DNA from: Enoplosus armatus
Lineage: Eukaryota; Chordata; Actinopteri; Centrarchiformes; Enoplosidae
Direction: 5' to 3'
DNA: 64,000 nucleotides
Assembly: GCF_043641665.1 (NCBI RefSeq)
Contig: NC_092196.1
Location: forward strand, 799,001 to 863,000
Shown here: positions 46,729 to 57,517 of the stretch, piece after piece
How positions within the stretch are numbered: the first letter of the stretch is position 1
Layout of the letters: each line of letters begins with the position of its first letter
Notes under the pieces: generated by a model
The model's input: the letters and a program-made list of their open reading frames with translations, nothing else
Told to the model about the DNA's origin: nothing
Databases searched by the model: none
Program-made: the position numbers and the translations under genes

Positions 46729-46779
<51 letters not shown>

Positions 46780-46912
46780 TGTGCGTGTGTGCGTGTGGGA
46801 ACCAGACATAACTCTTTCATTGCCACTGGTGGGATTTTTGGAGGAATCGATCTATCTCATTTTTCTGTCTCAAGAGTGAGGGAGAACAGATCAAGGCACA
46901 ATTTATGGGGCT

Positions 46913-46964
<52 letters not shown>
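46533..46964 (+). repeat. CA - GT - CA triplet of long arrays
   Basis: CA at 46533-46578 (23 units), GT at 46726-46797 (about 72 bases with CG interruptions), CA at 46916-46964 (24 units). Adjacent arrays are reverse complements. Confidence 0.97.
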
Positions 46965-46965
<1 letters not shown>

Positions 46966-47370
46966 CCAGCCACTAGGGGCAGTGTGGTCCAGCGTTATCA
47001 GCGATCATCAGTGGAGGATGAGGACTCCTCTGGCAGTTGTAAGATGATACATGGGACAGGAAAGAATCATATTTCTGCTTGTCAGTGTCTTTCTTTTCTT
47101 TTCTTTTTTTTTTGTATTTTCCCTGTGAAATACTGCATGGCTTCCAGCCCGCAGGCCTGCACTTCTAATCAAATGTAACAACTTTAAAAGGGAGAAGCTC
47201 ATACTTTAGGTGACTGATATGCCGCCTGCGAAGGGGGGGTTTGCATCGAGGCATCGCTTCATTTTGAGGTTTCAAGGAGTAAAAAAAAAAGGAAAAAAAG
47301 AATAAGAACCACTGGGGCTATATGCTGTGGATTTATATTTTGCATTAGTGTAACTAGAGCCGGCACTCTG

Positions 47371-47394
47371 ATCCTTCTTCTTCTTCTTCTTCTT
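47371..47394 (+). repeat. CTT trinucleotide array
   Basis: Seven to eight TTC units. Confidence 0.92.
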
Positions 47395-47460
47395 GTGGCG
47401 AGAGCGTTACACCACCGTTTCTGCACAGGATATTTCTATAACACATTATTTGATGATAAC

Positions 47461-47530
47461 ATTAATAACTTTATTTACATAGCACTTTTCAAAGCAGAGT
47501 TCTGTACATACATAAAACAGAGCAAAGCAA
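47461..47530 (+). mobile_element. Retroelement-end fragment 'TTTATTTACATAGCACTTTTC'
   Basis: AATAACTTTATTTACATAGC followed by ACTTTTCAAAGCAGAGTT resembles a common fish SINE/LINE terminus. Only one end is seen. Confidence 0.45.
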
Positions 47531-48571
47531 TAAAAGACACGGGGAGACAAGACAGTGTCATTTAGCAAAGCAAGGGGCCGTTTATAAATGTGAATGTAAA
47601 AAAAAAAGAAAGGAACAGACAAAAGCTCACTCCAGACAAATCTGTCTCGTGTTATTGAACAATTACCAAAACACACATCCAGCAGCGCTGAGATCCATTC
47701 GGAGTTAGTGTCTTCTTCAGTGAGGTAGCGAATGGCCTTTCAGCTCCGCTCTGGTCCCCATCAGCTCCTGAGACAAATGAGACAAATCCATTTAACCCCA
47801 CCGGCTAGCCGCGAGCTGTCGTCTGTCTGGCTGTTTGGCGCTGGGGCGTTTTGGGACCGAACCCAAAGCAGTGAAAGGAGCTGAAAGACGCTAAAGCGCA
47901 TCTGCAGGGTTGAGGACAAAAACCGCAGTCCCCGTCAAAATTGCACATAATCACTTGATGAGCTCTTGATATGTAAAACATTGATTAGCGCAGCTTGAAT
48001 CTGGATATTCTATGAACCTGACAGTGGATCAGAACTGTGGAGCCTGACGTCATTGAAAAGCTCTCTACAGAGCCGGCAACGTCCGCCAGGCAAATTCTCC
48101 TCCCTGATTGGCTGTCCTCGGTGTCTGTCTGTTCCTGGCTGCAACGTTGCCGAGGGAGGCAACGTTTTTACACCTGGTCGCCAACATTCTGACGTTGTGA
48201 GCTGCCAGTGGAAAATATACACACACACATGCACACACAGATCTGTAAGTCTTAGTTAAACACTCCACTGTGGAATCATCCCTCCCGCTCGCTCTCACAC
48301 AAACACACACAAATGGTCGGAGGCAAATATTACTTCATGCTAAGTATTTCTAAATCGGGTGATGACAGAGGGAGAAAGGCACACGCAGCCGCTGTGGTTT
48401 GGGGTTGAGCGGCGGTGTGTGTGTCGGGTTAACGAGCTCTTACAACCTCGTTATCGCACTGATGATAGACGGAGAGAGAAAGACAGGGAAGGGGGGCGGC
48501 GGGATAAAAAGTTAGGGCGTGTGATCATTTTCTTTTCTTTTCAAGAGGCAGTTAAATAAACCGTCCGCCTT

Positions 48572-48574
<3 letters not shown>
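47531..48574. other. Unassigned
   Basis: Small inverted repeat AACGTTGCC / GGCAACGTT at 48143-48166. No exon recognised. Confidence 0.45.

Positions 48575-48602
<28 letters not shown>
48575..48602 (+). repeat. GT microsatellite
   Basis: Fourteen GT units. Confidence 0.95.
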
Positions 48603-49067
48603 ACGTGCATTTAGAAAGTTCTGTCGCCCGCAGAGAGTTTGTAATGATAACATGGCAACTGTACACAACAAAGATGGCGACAGGTGTAGCCCTCAGAATA
48701 CTTAGGAGACATAAAAAAAATTTGACATTTGACATTAAAATAAATCAAAATCAGGTGCCAAACACCTACAAAGGTGATACAATGCAACACCACACGGTTT
48801 GACTAATGAGGTTACAGATATGACAGCAGACGTAGTGCTGAAAGCTGTAGTAGAAGTACTTGGAGCTACTGGAACTGCTAAAAGTGCAGACATTTTAGCA
48901 GGAGTATGGTTAGTGTCAATGGTAGTAGTAGAACTATGTATTCCGATTGGCATCAGTGCAGTTCAGTAGTTCAGTAGACATTTAATACAGAGGGGAGGTG
49001 ACAGAGTTCCTGCTATTACCACAGTCAGCCAGTGGGGGGCAGTGCAGCGTGTAAGGTTTTTAGACTT

Positions 49068-49068
<1 letters not shown>
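48603..49068. other. Unassigned; CTCF-like core at the end
   Basis: GTAGTAG-rich words at 48835-48935. CCAGTGGGGGGCAG at 49029-49042 fits a CTCF core at 13 of 14 positions on the plus strand. Confidence 0.4.
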
Positions 49069-49114
<46 letters not shown>

Positions 49115-49262
49115 GGTATTTTTGCAATCTCAGATGTGTCTTTCCTTCATCGTGTGTAAATTGTATCCAAACTACATCGCTGCTGACACTGCCCTACTAC
49201 ATCTTGTGCAAATACTGCCACCGTTACCACCGCCTACTACTACTACTACTACTACTACTACT
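49069..49262 (+). repeat. GT and CTA arrays
   Basis: GT at 49069-49115 and (CTA)9-10 at 49234-49262. The CTA array, read in frame, gives poly-Leu or poly-Thr frames. Confidence 0.95.
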
Positions 49263-49462
49263 GATCTGGCTACAGCTAACATTAATAAAACTACAGTTGC
49301 ATTTGTTCCTCCTACCACGGCGATAACGCAGCAGCAATATACGCGATATGCAGTGTAATAATGCCGGCGTGATGTGCTTCGTGGAGGGAAATGGGGGTTA
49401 GCTCAGTTTGACTAACCTCCTAATTGAAAACTGATGGCCGGGCCTAACAGTGACGGGTGCAC

Positions 49463-49463
<1 letters not shown>

Positions 49464-49505
<42 letters not shown>

Positions 49506-49594
49506 AGAGCTGGTATCGCGAGCAGTGTGTGTTTGGCAAGACTCCAAAGAGGTACTGACAGATCTGCTCAGCAAAACCTCCCCTGTTCACAACC

Positions 49595-49637
<43 letters not shown>
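49464..49637 (+). repeat. Two CA arrays
   Basis: CA at 49464-49501 and 49598-49637, 96 bases apart. Confidence 0.97.
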
Positions 49638-49641
<4 letters not shown>

Positions 49642-49793
49642 CTCCTCCTCCCTCTCTTCACACTCTGGGTGACCCTGACATCAGCTCTGCACTCTCTCCA
49701 TCACTGCGTTGCCAAGGTAACAGGCCCTAGGATATGGCTGTGCAGTAAAGTTGTGTGAAGCGCTGGAGAATGTGGTCGATAATGCTGAACTGC

Positions 49794-49821
49794 TTCTTTC
49801 TTTCTTTCTTTCTTTCTTTCT
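49794..49821 (+). repeat. (TTTC)7 tetranucleotide
   Basis: Seven uninterrupted units. Confidence 0.95.
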
Positions 49822-50024
49822 ATCCTCTATTTTCTTTTACACTTCTCAACTAACATGCTGCAGGGATTATGTATGATCTGTTTGCTAAAAGTATATGAAA
49901 AGAAACTATACATTTAACAGTAATATTGCAGATCAAATGAATTACATACAGTAGATGCTATTCTGTTTTTGTTTTTTTTACACACCACTAGTGTATTAAC
50001 AAAATGAATTATCATATCTTAGGC

Positions 50025-50113
50025 TGTGTGTGTGTGTGTGTGTGTGTGTGTGACAGGGAAAAGGAGACAGCCTCTTGACTTTTCTGAGTGCTGTCACTGA
50101 GTAGGAGGCTTAA

Positions 50114-50149
<36 letters not shown>
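50025..50149 (+). repeat. TG and CA arrays
   Basis: TG at 50025-50052 and CA at 50119-50149, facing each other across 66 bases. Confidence 0.95.
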
Positions 50150-50151
<2 letters not shown>

Positions 50152-51289
50152 CTCCAGTCCTGGTCCCGGCCCCCTCCTGCAGTACACTATCAACAACACT
50201 AGGAGGCAATCTGTACTGTGTCTGAATTGCAGGCTGGACCTAGATGTGCTGTAATGTTACTGACGTGAATATTTATAGTGTGGTAATTGGATGAAAATTA
50301 GGTTTGTTCCGATCATAGGCAAGTTGTCAGTCTCTGATGCGTCCCAGTCAATATCACCTACATGAATCTCTGCATGCGTACAGCGGTAAAAAAAAAAAAA
50401 CAACCTGTATCACAAATACGTTAACATATCCCTCTGACACAGGACAAGCCAGTCAATTGGGTCCAGACCAACGGAGGGGCAAAAAAACGTCAAAGAAATG
50501 GTCAAACTCTGCACTGAGGCCTGAGATGAAGAGATACACAGAGGTGTAGTAGTTTTCAAACCTGATGCGACCCGCACTCGAGACCACCTTGATTCCAGGG
50601 TATGCAGTACAACTGGAACTGCCATCAGGCTGACGACGTCGCAAGGACTCAATCTGTGGAACCAAATTGGAAGTTGACTCAATTATCTTAGGGAAATATG
50701 AAATACAACCAAACCATTTCAACCATCCGCACAAGACACACATGACGCGAGCATCAAGACGGATGGTCTGATGGCTGACAAGTGGCCGAGGCGGCAGCGG
50801 TTTTTGTGCCAGGCCGCTTAACCAATAATTCCATTCCGATGCCGAGTTCTTTTCCGAGTCTGCAAAAGATTTTAAGTCTTCGGGATTAAAACTCTTGGAT
50901 TAAGACTGATATGAAGTCCCCCAGAGATTCTGAAGCAATGTCACGGGAGACCAGCACAGTTCAATGTCGGATGATTCCACCGGTCACCACAATGCTCACG
51001 ATTTGTTTGATTCGGCGGGCTACAAATAACTTTGGGTGGCTTGTGATCACTATTTGTCATCTTGCAGTGGTTTTTACAGCCACAGAACACAGCAAGGAGG
51101 CTCTGAACCCAAAGACCCGACAGTGCCCGTCACCGATGTCGATCAAGGTGCTTTCGTGCATGTTATTTTGAGGAAATATCCTCACACACCTCCACTTCAA
51201 ACGGATGCGGGAGATAGATAGCATCATACATTTGTCTTCTTTATGAAATGATTGTGTTCTCACTTCATTGTGTGCATTTGAACGTCTCG
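50150..51289. other. Unassigned, frames open on both strands
   Basis: A13 at 50388-50400. Frames of 70-96 codons overlap at 50337-50743 (both strands) and 50911-51171. None shows a domain I know. They could be transposon remnants. Confidence 0.35.

Positions 51290-51330
<41 letters not shown>
51290..51330 (+). repeat. (TATC)10 tetranucleotide
   Basis: Ten uninterrupted units (GATA on the minus strand). Confidence 0.97.
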
Positions 51331-52748
51331 GTTGCTGTATCTGCCTGGTTGCCACGGTTACCGTGTCCGCCGGGGTCGGACCTGACGGGATCCGACTGTA
51401 AATGAGGGGTGGGGGGCTTTGATGGGAATGGGTGATGGGTTTGTGGTTGCTACGGTAACAGTGGATCCAGGGCCACCCCTCCTCGCTGTCGTCGCTCTCT
51501 CTGTGTCTTCATTCAAGTCCTCGTCTCCTCCTTTTGTTCCTCCGGCCTTTCAGTCTTCAAAGGAGGACAGAATGACGGAGGACGTCACTGTTCAACATGT
51601 GTGTGTTACTGTAGGAGGGGGGGAGGCTGCGCTGGTTTGAGTCCCAGGTTGGGAAGAGAGCTCTTCATGTGCTCGAGGTGGACGCACCTGATGTGGACGA
51701 CTTAATCCTAGTAATTTTGTCTGTAGGATCTCACAAAACTTCTCGAGCTCTCTTCCACATCCTGACGTTATGTTTAAAGCATTGAGGAATTCAAGGGGTA
51801 CTCCAAACCAAACCAAATATCTTTACAGATAGAGAGGGTCAAATGTGTTTCCAAAGATTAAATATGTGTGTTGTTTGTTTTCCAAGAGTCTTCCTTCATT
51901 CCTTCAAAGCTATCCCCAATTATTACATTTAAAGAAGCTCCCCCATCTCCTCTAAATCAATCTTTGAGAACCTCCCAGTTCAATCAGATTTTGGTATTTG
52001 GCGTCATGATTTTGATTCAAAATTGATTCCATGAGCAGAAAAGAGGGCACTATACTATACTACCACTCCCAGACTCTTCCTCCAGTGTGCCAAACCATCC
52101 TCCAGTTGAGCTACTTGGTCTTGATGCAGGTCGCCGCCAGACTGAACAAACAAAGCAGGGAACAGTGTGTGAGCAATGGCAATAATTTGGAATGTCTAGC
52201 GTTCTCTGTTTTGTAGAAACAGAAGTTGGAGTCAGTAATAGCGGTAACCTTATGTCCAAAGCAGAGGAGAGCGCTCTCTCTGCTGCAAAGCTAGCACCAG
52301 AGAAACCATCATTATCTGCTACGCTGTGTGGATGCAGTTGGCTCGCAGTGGGGCCGCGTCAACGCTCGCTAACATTAGCTTCTGGGTGATGGCGTGCAAC
52401 ATCTGTGGCGTATAACAAAAAAACGCTTCCTTAAAAAAATGAACTCAAACCCCAAGTATGCCACTCGGGAGCAGCACTGTGCCCCCGCCAACCCTGTCAT
52501 GTCGGACTCACATTTACATACTGCTAAATTAGCAACCGCAAACACATTTGGCAGGAAACAGAATGCTGCTTCATCAACCTAATGAGGAAACATTGTCAAT
52601 TAGCGTATTTGGCAACGTACCTCCTTCGCCGACAACGTATTGCAGTTTGTTGTCCTGCGATATCTGCTCACAGCACCGAGTCAAGGTTAAGGAGAGAGAT
52701 ACTTGCTTTATTGACATTTAACCAAAACCACCGTCTTTCCCTGAACCT
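51331..52748. other. Unassigned
   Basis: GC-moderate to 51700, then AT-rich. No exon recognised, though parts of 52250-52740 read like interspersed repeat. Confidence 0.4.
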
Positions 52749-53043
52749 TAAAGGTCCCATGTTGCAGAAAGTGAGATTCCCATGTCTTGTTTGATTATAA
52801 AGCAGGTCTAGGTGCTATATGAAATGCGGTGAAAGATTCGAAACGCTCAGTCCACGGAGTAATACATACAGCTCGCATTCATCGCAACTGTCTTCTCCGA
52901 GTTTTTGGAGGTTGTTCGGTTTGTCTAAAAGCGGCTTGTTTCAGACGGAGGGTGAGCTGAGGGGCTGTGAGTCCATGCAAAGCTACTCTAATGGAGTCCC
53001 AGTGTAAAAATATAGAGCTGAAATGAGCATGATATGCGCTTGT
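52749..53043 (+). mobile_element. Short inverted-repeat element, copy B (inverted relative to 4.3 kb)
   Basis: Begins TTAAAGGTCCCATGTTGCAG and ends ATGAGCATGATATGCGC, the decayed counterpart of the expected terminal inverted repeat. The reverse complement of the copy at 4.33-4.69 kb aligns along its length, including the block around 52780-52806 and the GGTTTGTCTAAAAGCGGC segment. It is shorter than copy A (about 295 against 360 bases), mainly from internal loss. No coding capacity. Confidence 0.75.
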
Positions 53044-53998
53044 TGTACCAGGCAAGGTGCAGGTGTCACTGAGCAACATTAATGACGGCTCTTTTCCATT
53101 TTTACGTCTCAGTTAGCCGTGACCTGGGACTGACATACCTAAATGGAATGTGGCCATCACTAATGTAATTCATTACACCTGCGCTTTTTGCCCATTATGA
53201 CAGGTTGTAGGTTTGAAACCCACGCTCGGGCATTGTGGCTGGATGACTCTTTAACCTCACAAGGGCTGTAAAAAAAATAACCCTCCTTTTTCCAAACCTG
53301 TCAACTGTGTGTGTGTGTGAGTGTGTGTGTGTGTGAGAGAGAGTGACATCACTTTGAGGCAGTGTCAGCTCATCTCACCATTGATCCAGACTAAAATAAT
53401 CATCCACAGTGCTATAACACACACACACACACACATTAGCATGTAAATTAAGCTCCATTCAAGCGCGATCCACCAGCCTTCCTCTTTCATTTGACCACAC
53501 ATCAATCCACACACACACACACCCACACATACGCACACAGAAACAAACGTGATGGCCGCTCAGGCTCAGTGCTAATTGTGTGTGTGTGTGTGTGTGTGTG
53601 TGAATGTATTAACATTAGATCATCTCTCCCATTCCTTATCCTCACCGCCCTCCTACTGTAAGAGAGAGAGAGAGAGAGAGAGAGATGGATTGTTTGTGTT
53701 TTAAAGTAAAGCACACGTCCACACAGTCCTCTGTCACAGAGCAGAACATCCCAATAACCCCATACTAATTGGAAACTATCCAGGTCCTCGGTCACTCTGT
53801 AATAGTCGAAATCAACCATCAATCTGGCCGTCAACATTTTCTTTCAGAAGCTCAGCTCCAAGAAAAACCATTTAAGGACACTAGCGAGTTACCTCATCCG
53901 GGTACCCGGTGCGTTTGGTGTATGCTACAGACAGAAGCATTAAAAGCGTCCCATTGTCATACTGTATCTACAGGTCTTCTGGTGGGGGGGGGGGGGGG
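53044..53998 (+). repeat. Interrupted GT/CA/GA arrays and poly-G
   Basis: GT words 53305-53340, CA 53417-53434, GT 53577-53602, GA 53660-53685, G15 at 53984-53998. Confidence 0.85.
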
Positions 53999-54189
53999 TG
54001 CAAAGTGACAACCTGGTGCGTACCTGTGACGGTCAGCAGTTCTAGTATCAATGGTCCTTAAGGCTATCGAGGGTTGAATGTGTGTATCATACGCAGGGTG
54101 TGAAAGTGGAGTCACGGACTGTCGGTAGTTAAATGAACTGTCACTTTAGATTATTCAGCAGGACTGGCTCGCTGCTGCACACCTCCTCC

Positions 54190-54620
54190 TGCTTTGACCT
54201 CTCCCCTGACTTCCTCCTCCTCCTCCTCCTCTCTGGCCTCCTCCTTCTCTTTTCCCTGCCTCTCCTCCTCTTTATCCTCTTGCCGTTTGACGTCTTCTTC
54301 CTCCCCATGCCTCCTTGCTTCTCATCTTTCTCCCTGACCTCCCAATCCTCCTCCTCCTCCTCCTCCTCCTCTCCCGTGACCACTTTACTCCTGCTCCCTA
54401 AACTCCTCTTTCTTACTTTGCCTGTCTGACATTCTCTTAATTCTCCCCTGTCCTCTATCTTCCCCTCTTCGTCCTTATTGTCCTCCTCCTTCCCTTCTTC
54501 TTTGTTCTCTGACTTACAAATCCTCCCCATAAACCCCCCCCCCCCCCCCACCTTCCCCCTTTATCTGCATGTCGGATTTTCTCTTCTTTTTCGATCCATC
54601 TACACCTCTCCTTCCTTCTC
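54190..54620 (-). repeat. 430-base polypyrimidine tract (plus strand)
   Basis: C/T-dominated, with CTC arrays at 54213-54230 and 54347-54370 and C16 at 54534-54549. The minus strand is the matching polypurine run, giving Glu/Arg/Lys-rich frames. Confidence 0.85.
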
Positions 54621-54654
54621 ATTTGCTCTTCTCCCTTAATTTCCTCGTTAACCT

Positions 54655-54880
54655 GTGTGTGTATCTGTGTGTGTGTGTGTGTGTTTGTGTGTGATTGACA
54701 TGGGAACTCTGCTATAAAGACCTTCACTGCAAATGAGATTCTCTCCCCTATTGGCATTTAATTATCCGCAGCAACACACACACACACACACACATAAAAC
54801 TATCCATAATAGTCTGAGTTTCCACAGTGATTCTCTCTGTTTCTTCATTCACTCTTATAAAACTGTCACACGCAAACAAA

Positions 54881-54916
<36 letters not shown>

Positions 54917-55051
54917 AAGAGACAAAGAGAGAGAAATGAGAGACACTGACTACCTGACAGATGTTCCCTCTGTGTACATTTTCTTGACTATGCACATCTG
55001 TCCTCTCCAACAGAGCTGCTCTCTGCTGGTGTGTGTGCGTGTGTGTGTGCA

Positions 55052-55082
<31 letters not shown>

Positions 55083-55207
55083 GTGTGACAGAGGGGAAGG
55101 CAGATGAGACTGGACTGACCACCTGCTCACTGACAGAGTTGAGGGCACATAGAGACGTTTCCTAAACCTGAAAACCTCATTTACATTGCCACTTTCGAAA
55201 GGCTGGT

Positions 55208-55239
<32 letters not shown>
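54655..55239 (+). repeat. GT and CA arrays
   Basis: GT at 54655-54695 (interrupted), CA 54775-54794, CA 54885-54915, TG 55029-55087, CA 55211-55239. Confidence 0.93.
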
Positions 55240-55241
<2 letters not shown>

Positions 55242-55774
55242 ACAAAGAGAGGGTCGTCACACTGTGGGGGTGTCCCTGCCTGTCCCTTCACCTGTCAATA
55301 TGAAGGTTATTGATGAGACAGCACAGCAATAGACCTAAGGGACAGAGAGAGACTCCCCCTCTCCTTCATACACACTCACACACTCTGTCGGGGAAGCCCT
55401 AATCTCCCAGGCCCCCTGAAGTACCCACCGCTGGCCTTTGGTTTCATTGTACCAAAACCTGCATCGGTGCAGCGTTTTGAAAGGAAACATTAGCAGTTGC
55501 AAAGCTAAGTAGCCAGAAAATCTACTTCAATCAAGTCACAAATACTGTGTCAACGTGTGTTTTAGCATGTAAGCATGAATATTAATTCTATTTCCAAACC
55601 TTGGCGTCAGCCAGAAAACCATACCCAGAATCCAGCTGTCTGAGGTGGTCTGAGCCTGGCTCCAGTAGAAGTAGTATTGCAGTTCATATGCAATCTGTAC
55701 TAAAACCTACTGTGTGCATGTCATGATGTCGCTCATATCATTATTGCATTTTTGGACAGAAGACAGGTGACATG
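55240..55774. other. Flank of the PRXL2A retropseudogene
   Basis: No N-terminal PRXL2A sequence, no promoter-like element and no direct repeat that I can pair with the 3' flank. Confidence 0.5.
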
Positions 55775-56132
55775 AAATGCTGGGGACCATGAACGCCCCA
55801 GCTGGAGGAGCTCGGGGGTCCCTCTGTACGCTTGTGGTGAGGGAGGACGTGGGCACCGAGGTCCAGAGCTTCAGACCGTACTTCAAGGGGGAGATCCTCC
55901 TGGATGAAAAAAAGGTGTTTTTATGGGGGGCCTTTAAAGAACGGAAACGTTTTCGGGAGAGGGGTCTTCGGTTCCCGGTGGGGTCTTCGTCATTGGACGA
56001 GGACGGCAGGGAATACTTCTGGAGCACAGACAGACTGAATTTGGAGATAAAGTCAACACTGACGGTGTCATCCGAGCTGCAAGAAGAACATTTAGAGCAG
56101 AAATAATGCTTCCTCTTACCGCTTCTGGATAA
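55775..56132 (+). pseudogene. prxl2a: Retropseudogene of PRXL2A (FAM213A / selenoprotein U family)
   Basis: PRXL2A is a thioredoxin-fold, peroxiredoxin-like redox protein; in many fish the orthologue is the selenocysteine protein SelU. Three frames must be joined by eye to follow it. ELGVPLYA begins at 55808 once one G of the run 55814-55818 is ignored. After an extra T at 55833, the frame starting at 55834 gives VVREDVGTEV, then QSFRPYFKGEILLDEKK to 55914. FYG-GP follows at 55919-55933 and GNV at 55943. The frame from 55956 gives GEG, GGVFVIG (55977-55997), then QGILLEHRQTEFGDKVN (56007-56057). These follow the order of the family's C-terminal half, but about 70-80 bases between FYGP and GN are missing. 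There is no intron where several exons should meet, the N-terminal redox motif is absent, and no poly(A) tail is visible. This indicates a decayed, 5'-truncated processed copy. The 109-residue open frame at 55777-56106 is only partly in the ancestral frame and is not a gene. Homology is recognised from memory of the family, not searched. Confidence 0.85.
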
Positions 56133-56661
56133 GGATCTCATATCTGTTCAAATCGTGTCATTGAGCAGTTAATCATCTTGGCAGACCAGCATACTCCCCA
56201 GCACCGAGAAAGTTTGGAACTTTAACAACACTGCCAACCTCCACACGCTTAAAGCCCAGACGGACGTCGGCAACCGTGGTGGAATCTTTGGCCCCGTCAA
56301 AACCGCAGCGGTGGTCCTGGATCACGCTGGGAGACACGTCCGCCGAATCCTGGCAGTGCTGGAAAGTTACGATAGCTGCTATGCTGCGGCCAACCAATCG
56401 GAACATGGCATGGAATAACACAGAATGCGCTGGCCGGCGCGCCATTTTGAACACGTTGTCACCAGATGTCACATTGTGATATCCTTCAAACTTTTTGAAC
56501 GCGTGGACCAAAATGTGCTGTTATTGCGCCATGTGCAGGCGCCTTTGCCTTCAAAGTAAAACGATTTCCTGTCTCCACGTGTCTCATTCGTGTAATTCTT
56601 TCCTGATGGGGAAACACAAACTTTTCGCACAGTTTTGTTTTTTGTTTTTACTTTTTTTTTT
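56133..56661. other. Unassigned 3' flank of the retropseudogene
   Basis: No poly-A tail and no visible SECIS core. The minus-strand frame at 56173-56511 has no recognised domain. Confidence 0.45.
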
Positions 56662-56832
56662 GGGGGGGGGGGGGGTTGCGTTTTCGGATGTCGTGACTGT
56701 GTGAAAAATATTTGTGACACTCTTGTCTCTCTCGCTCTCTCTCGTCCAGGTGGTGTTCGTCTCCTAGTGCCAGACAGTCTCGTCTCTCACAGCAAGCAGC
56801 ATCTGGTTTGTTGCTCAGGCACACACCCACGT

Positions 56833-56871
<39 letters not shown>

Positions 56872-56932
56872 TACTGTACACACCATATGCAGACACGTAC
56901 CCTGATACTGTTGTGTTATGGTACACAATCAT

Positions 56933-56974
<42 letters not shown>

Positions 56975-57002
56975 ATATTGCTCTTTCGTCTCAGTCTTTC
57001 AT

Positions 57003-57049
<47 letters not shown>

Positions 57050-57142
57050 AAGGCTTTAATCAAGTCAAAAGCCTCCAGCTGACTGGTACACAGGAAGTCA
57101 GATTAATTCACACACTCATCCGTCTTCCACACTGCTCACTCA

Positions 57143-57186
<44 letters not shown>
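56662..57186 (+). repeat. Poly-G, CA and CT arrays
   Basis: T10-G14 at 56652-56675, CA 56834-56868, CA 56939-56972, CT then CA 57005-57049, CA 57145-57186. The 224-codon frame 56635-57309 is read-through of these. Confidence 0.95.
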
Positions 57187-57190
<4 letters not shown>

Positions 57191-57485
57191 TACACTGTTT
57201 TCCACATGCTGCTGGTAGAACGTGTTTCAAAGCATCTGCCTTTCTCTGTGTGTACCAAACCGCTGAACCGGAATGGAGCAGACCATCTCGGTGGATTTTG
57301 ACAGTTTAGTTTAGGTGCTTTCTCATATTTTGAGTAGTTCAGTTCCACGTGGAGCACAGTGGGTTAATCCTGCCATCCGCTGCTGCTAGGAAGGATTGGA
57401 TGGATGATCATGAATGGAGCGCCCAGGAACAAGATAACCGAATGGTAAAAACAGTTGAGGATTCGGACGTTCGGGCTCTTTTGCT

Positions 57486-57486
57486 G

Positions 57487-57515
<29 letters not shown>
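57486..57515 (+). repeat. GT microsatellite
   Basis: Fifteen GT units. Confidence 0.95.

Positions 57516-57517
<2 letters not shown>

Noticed and set aside
46971..46983. Fifth CTCF-like core CCACTAGGGGCAG
   Set aside because: One G short of the core, which shifts the alignment.
50337..50743. Transposase fragment on either strand
   Set aside because: Frames are open on both strands but I could not match any transposase motif.
55777..56106. Intact 109-residue gene reading
   Set aside because: Only the middle part is in the ancestral PRXL2A frame; flanking family motifs lie in the other two frames, so it is a pseudogene.
56635..57309. 224-codon open frame
   Set aside because: Crosses five CA/CT arrays; His/Thr/Ser runs only.
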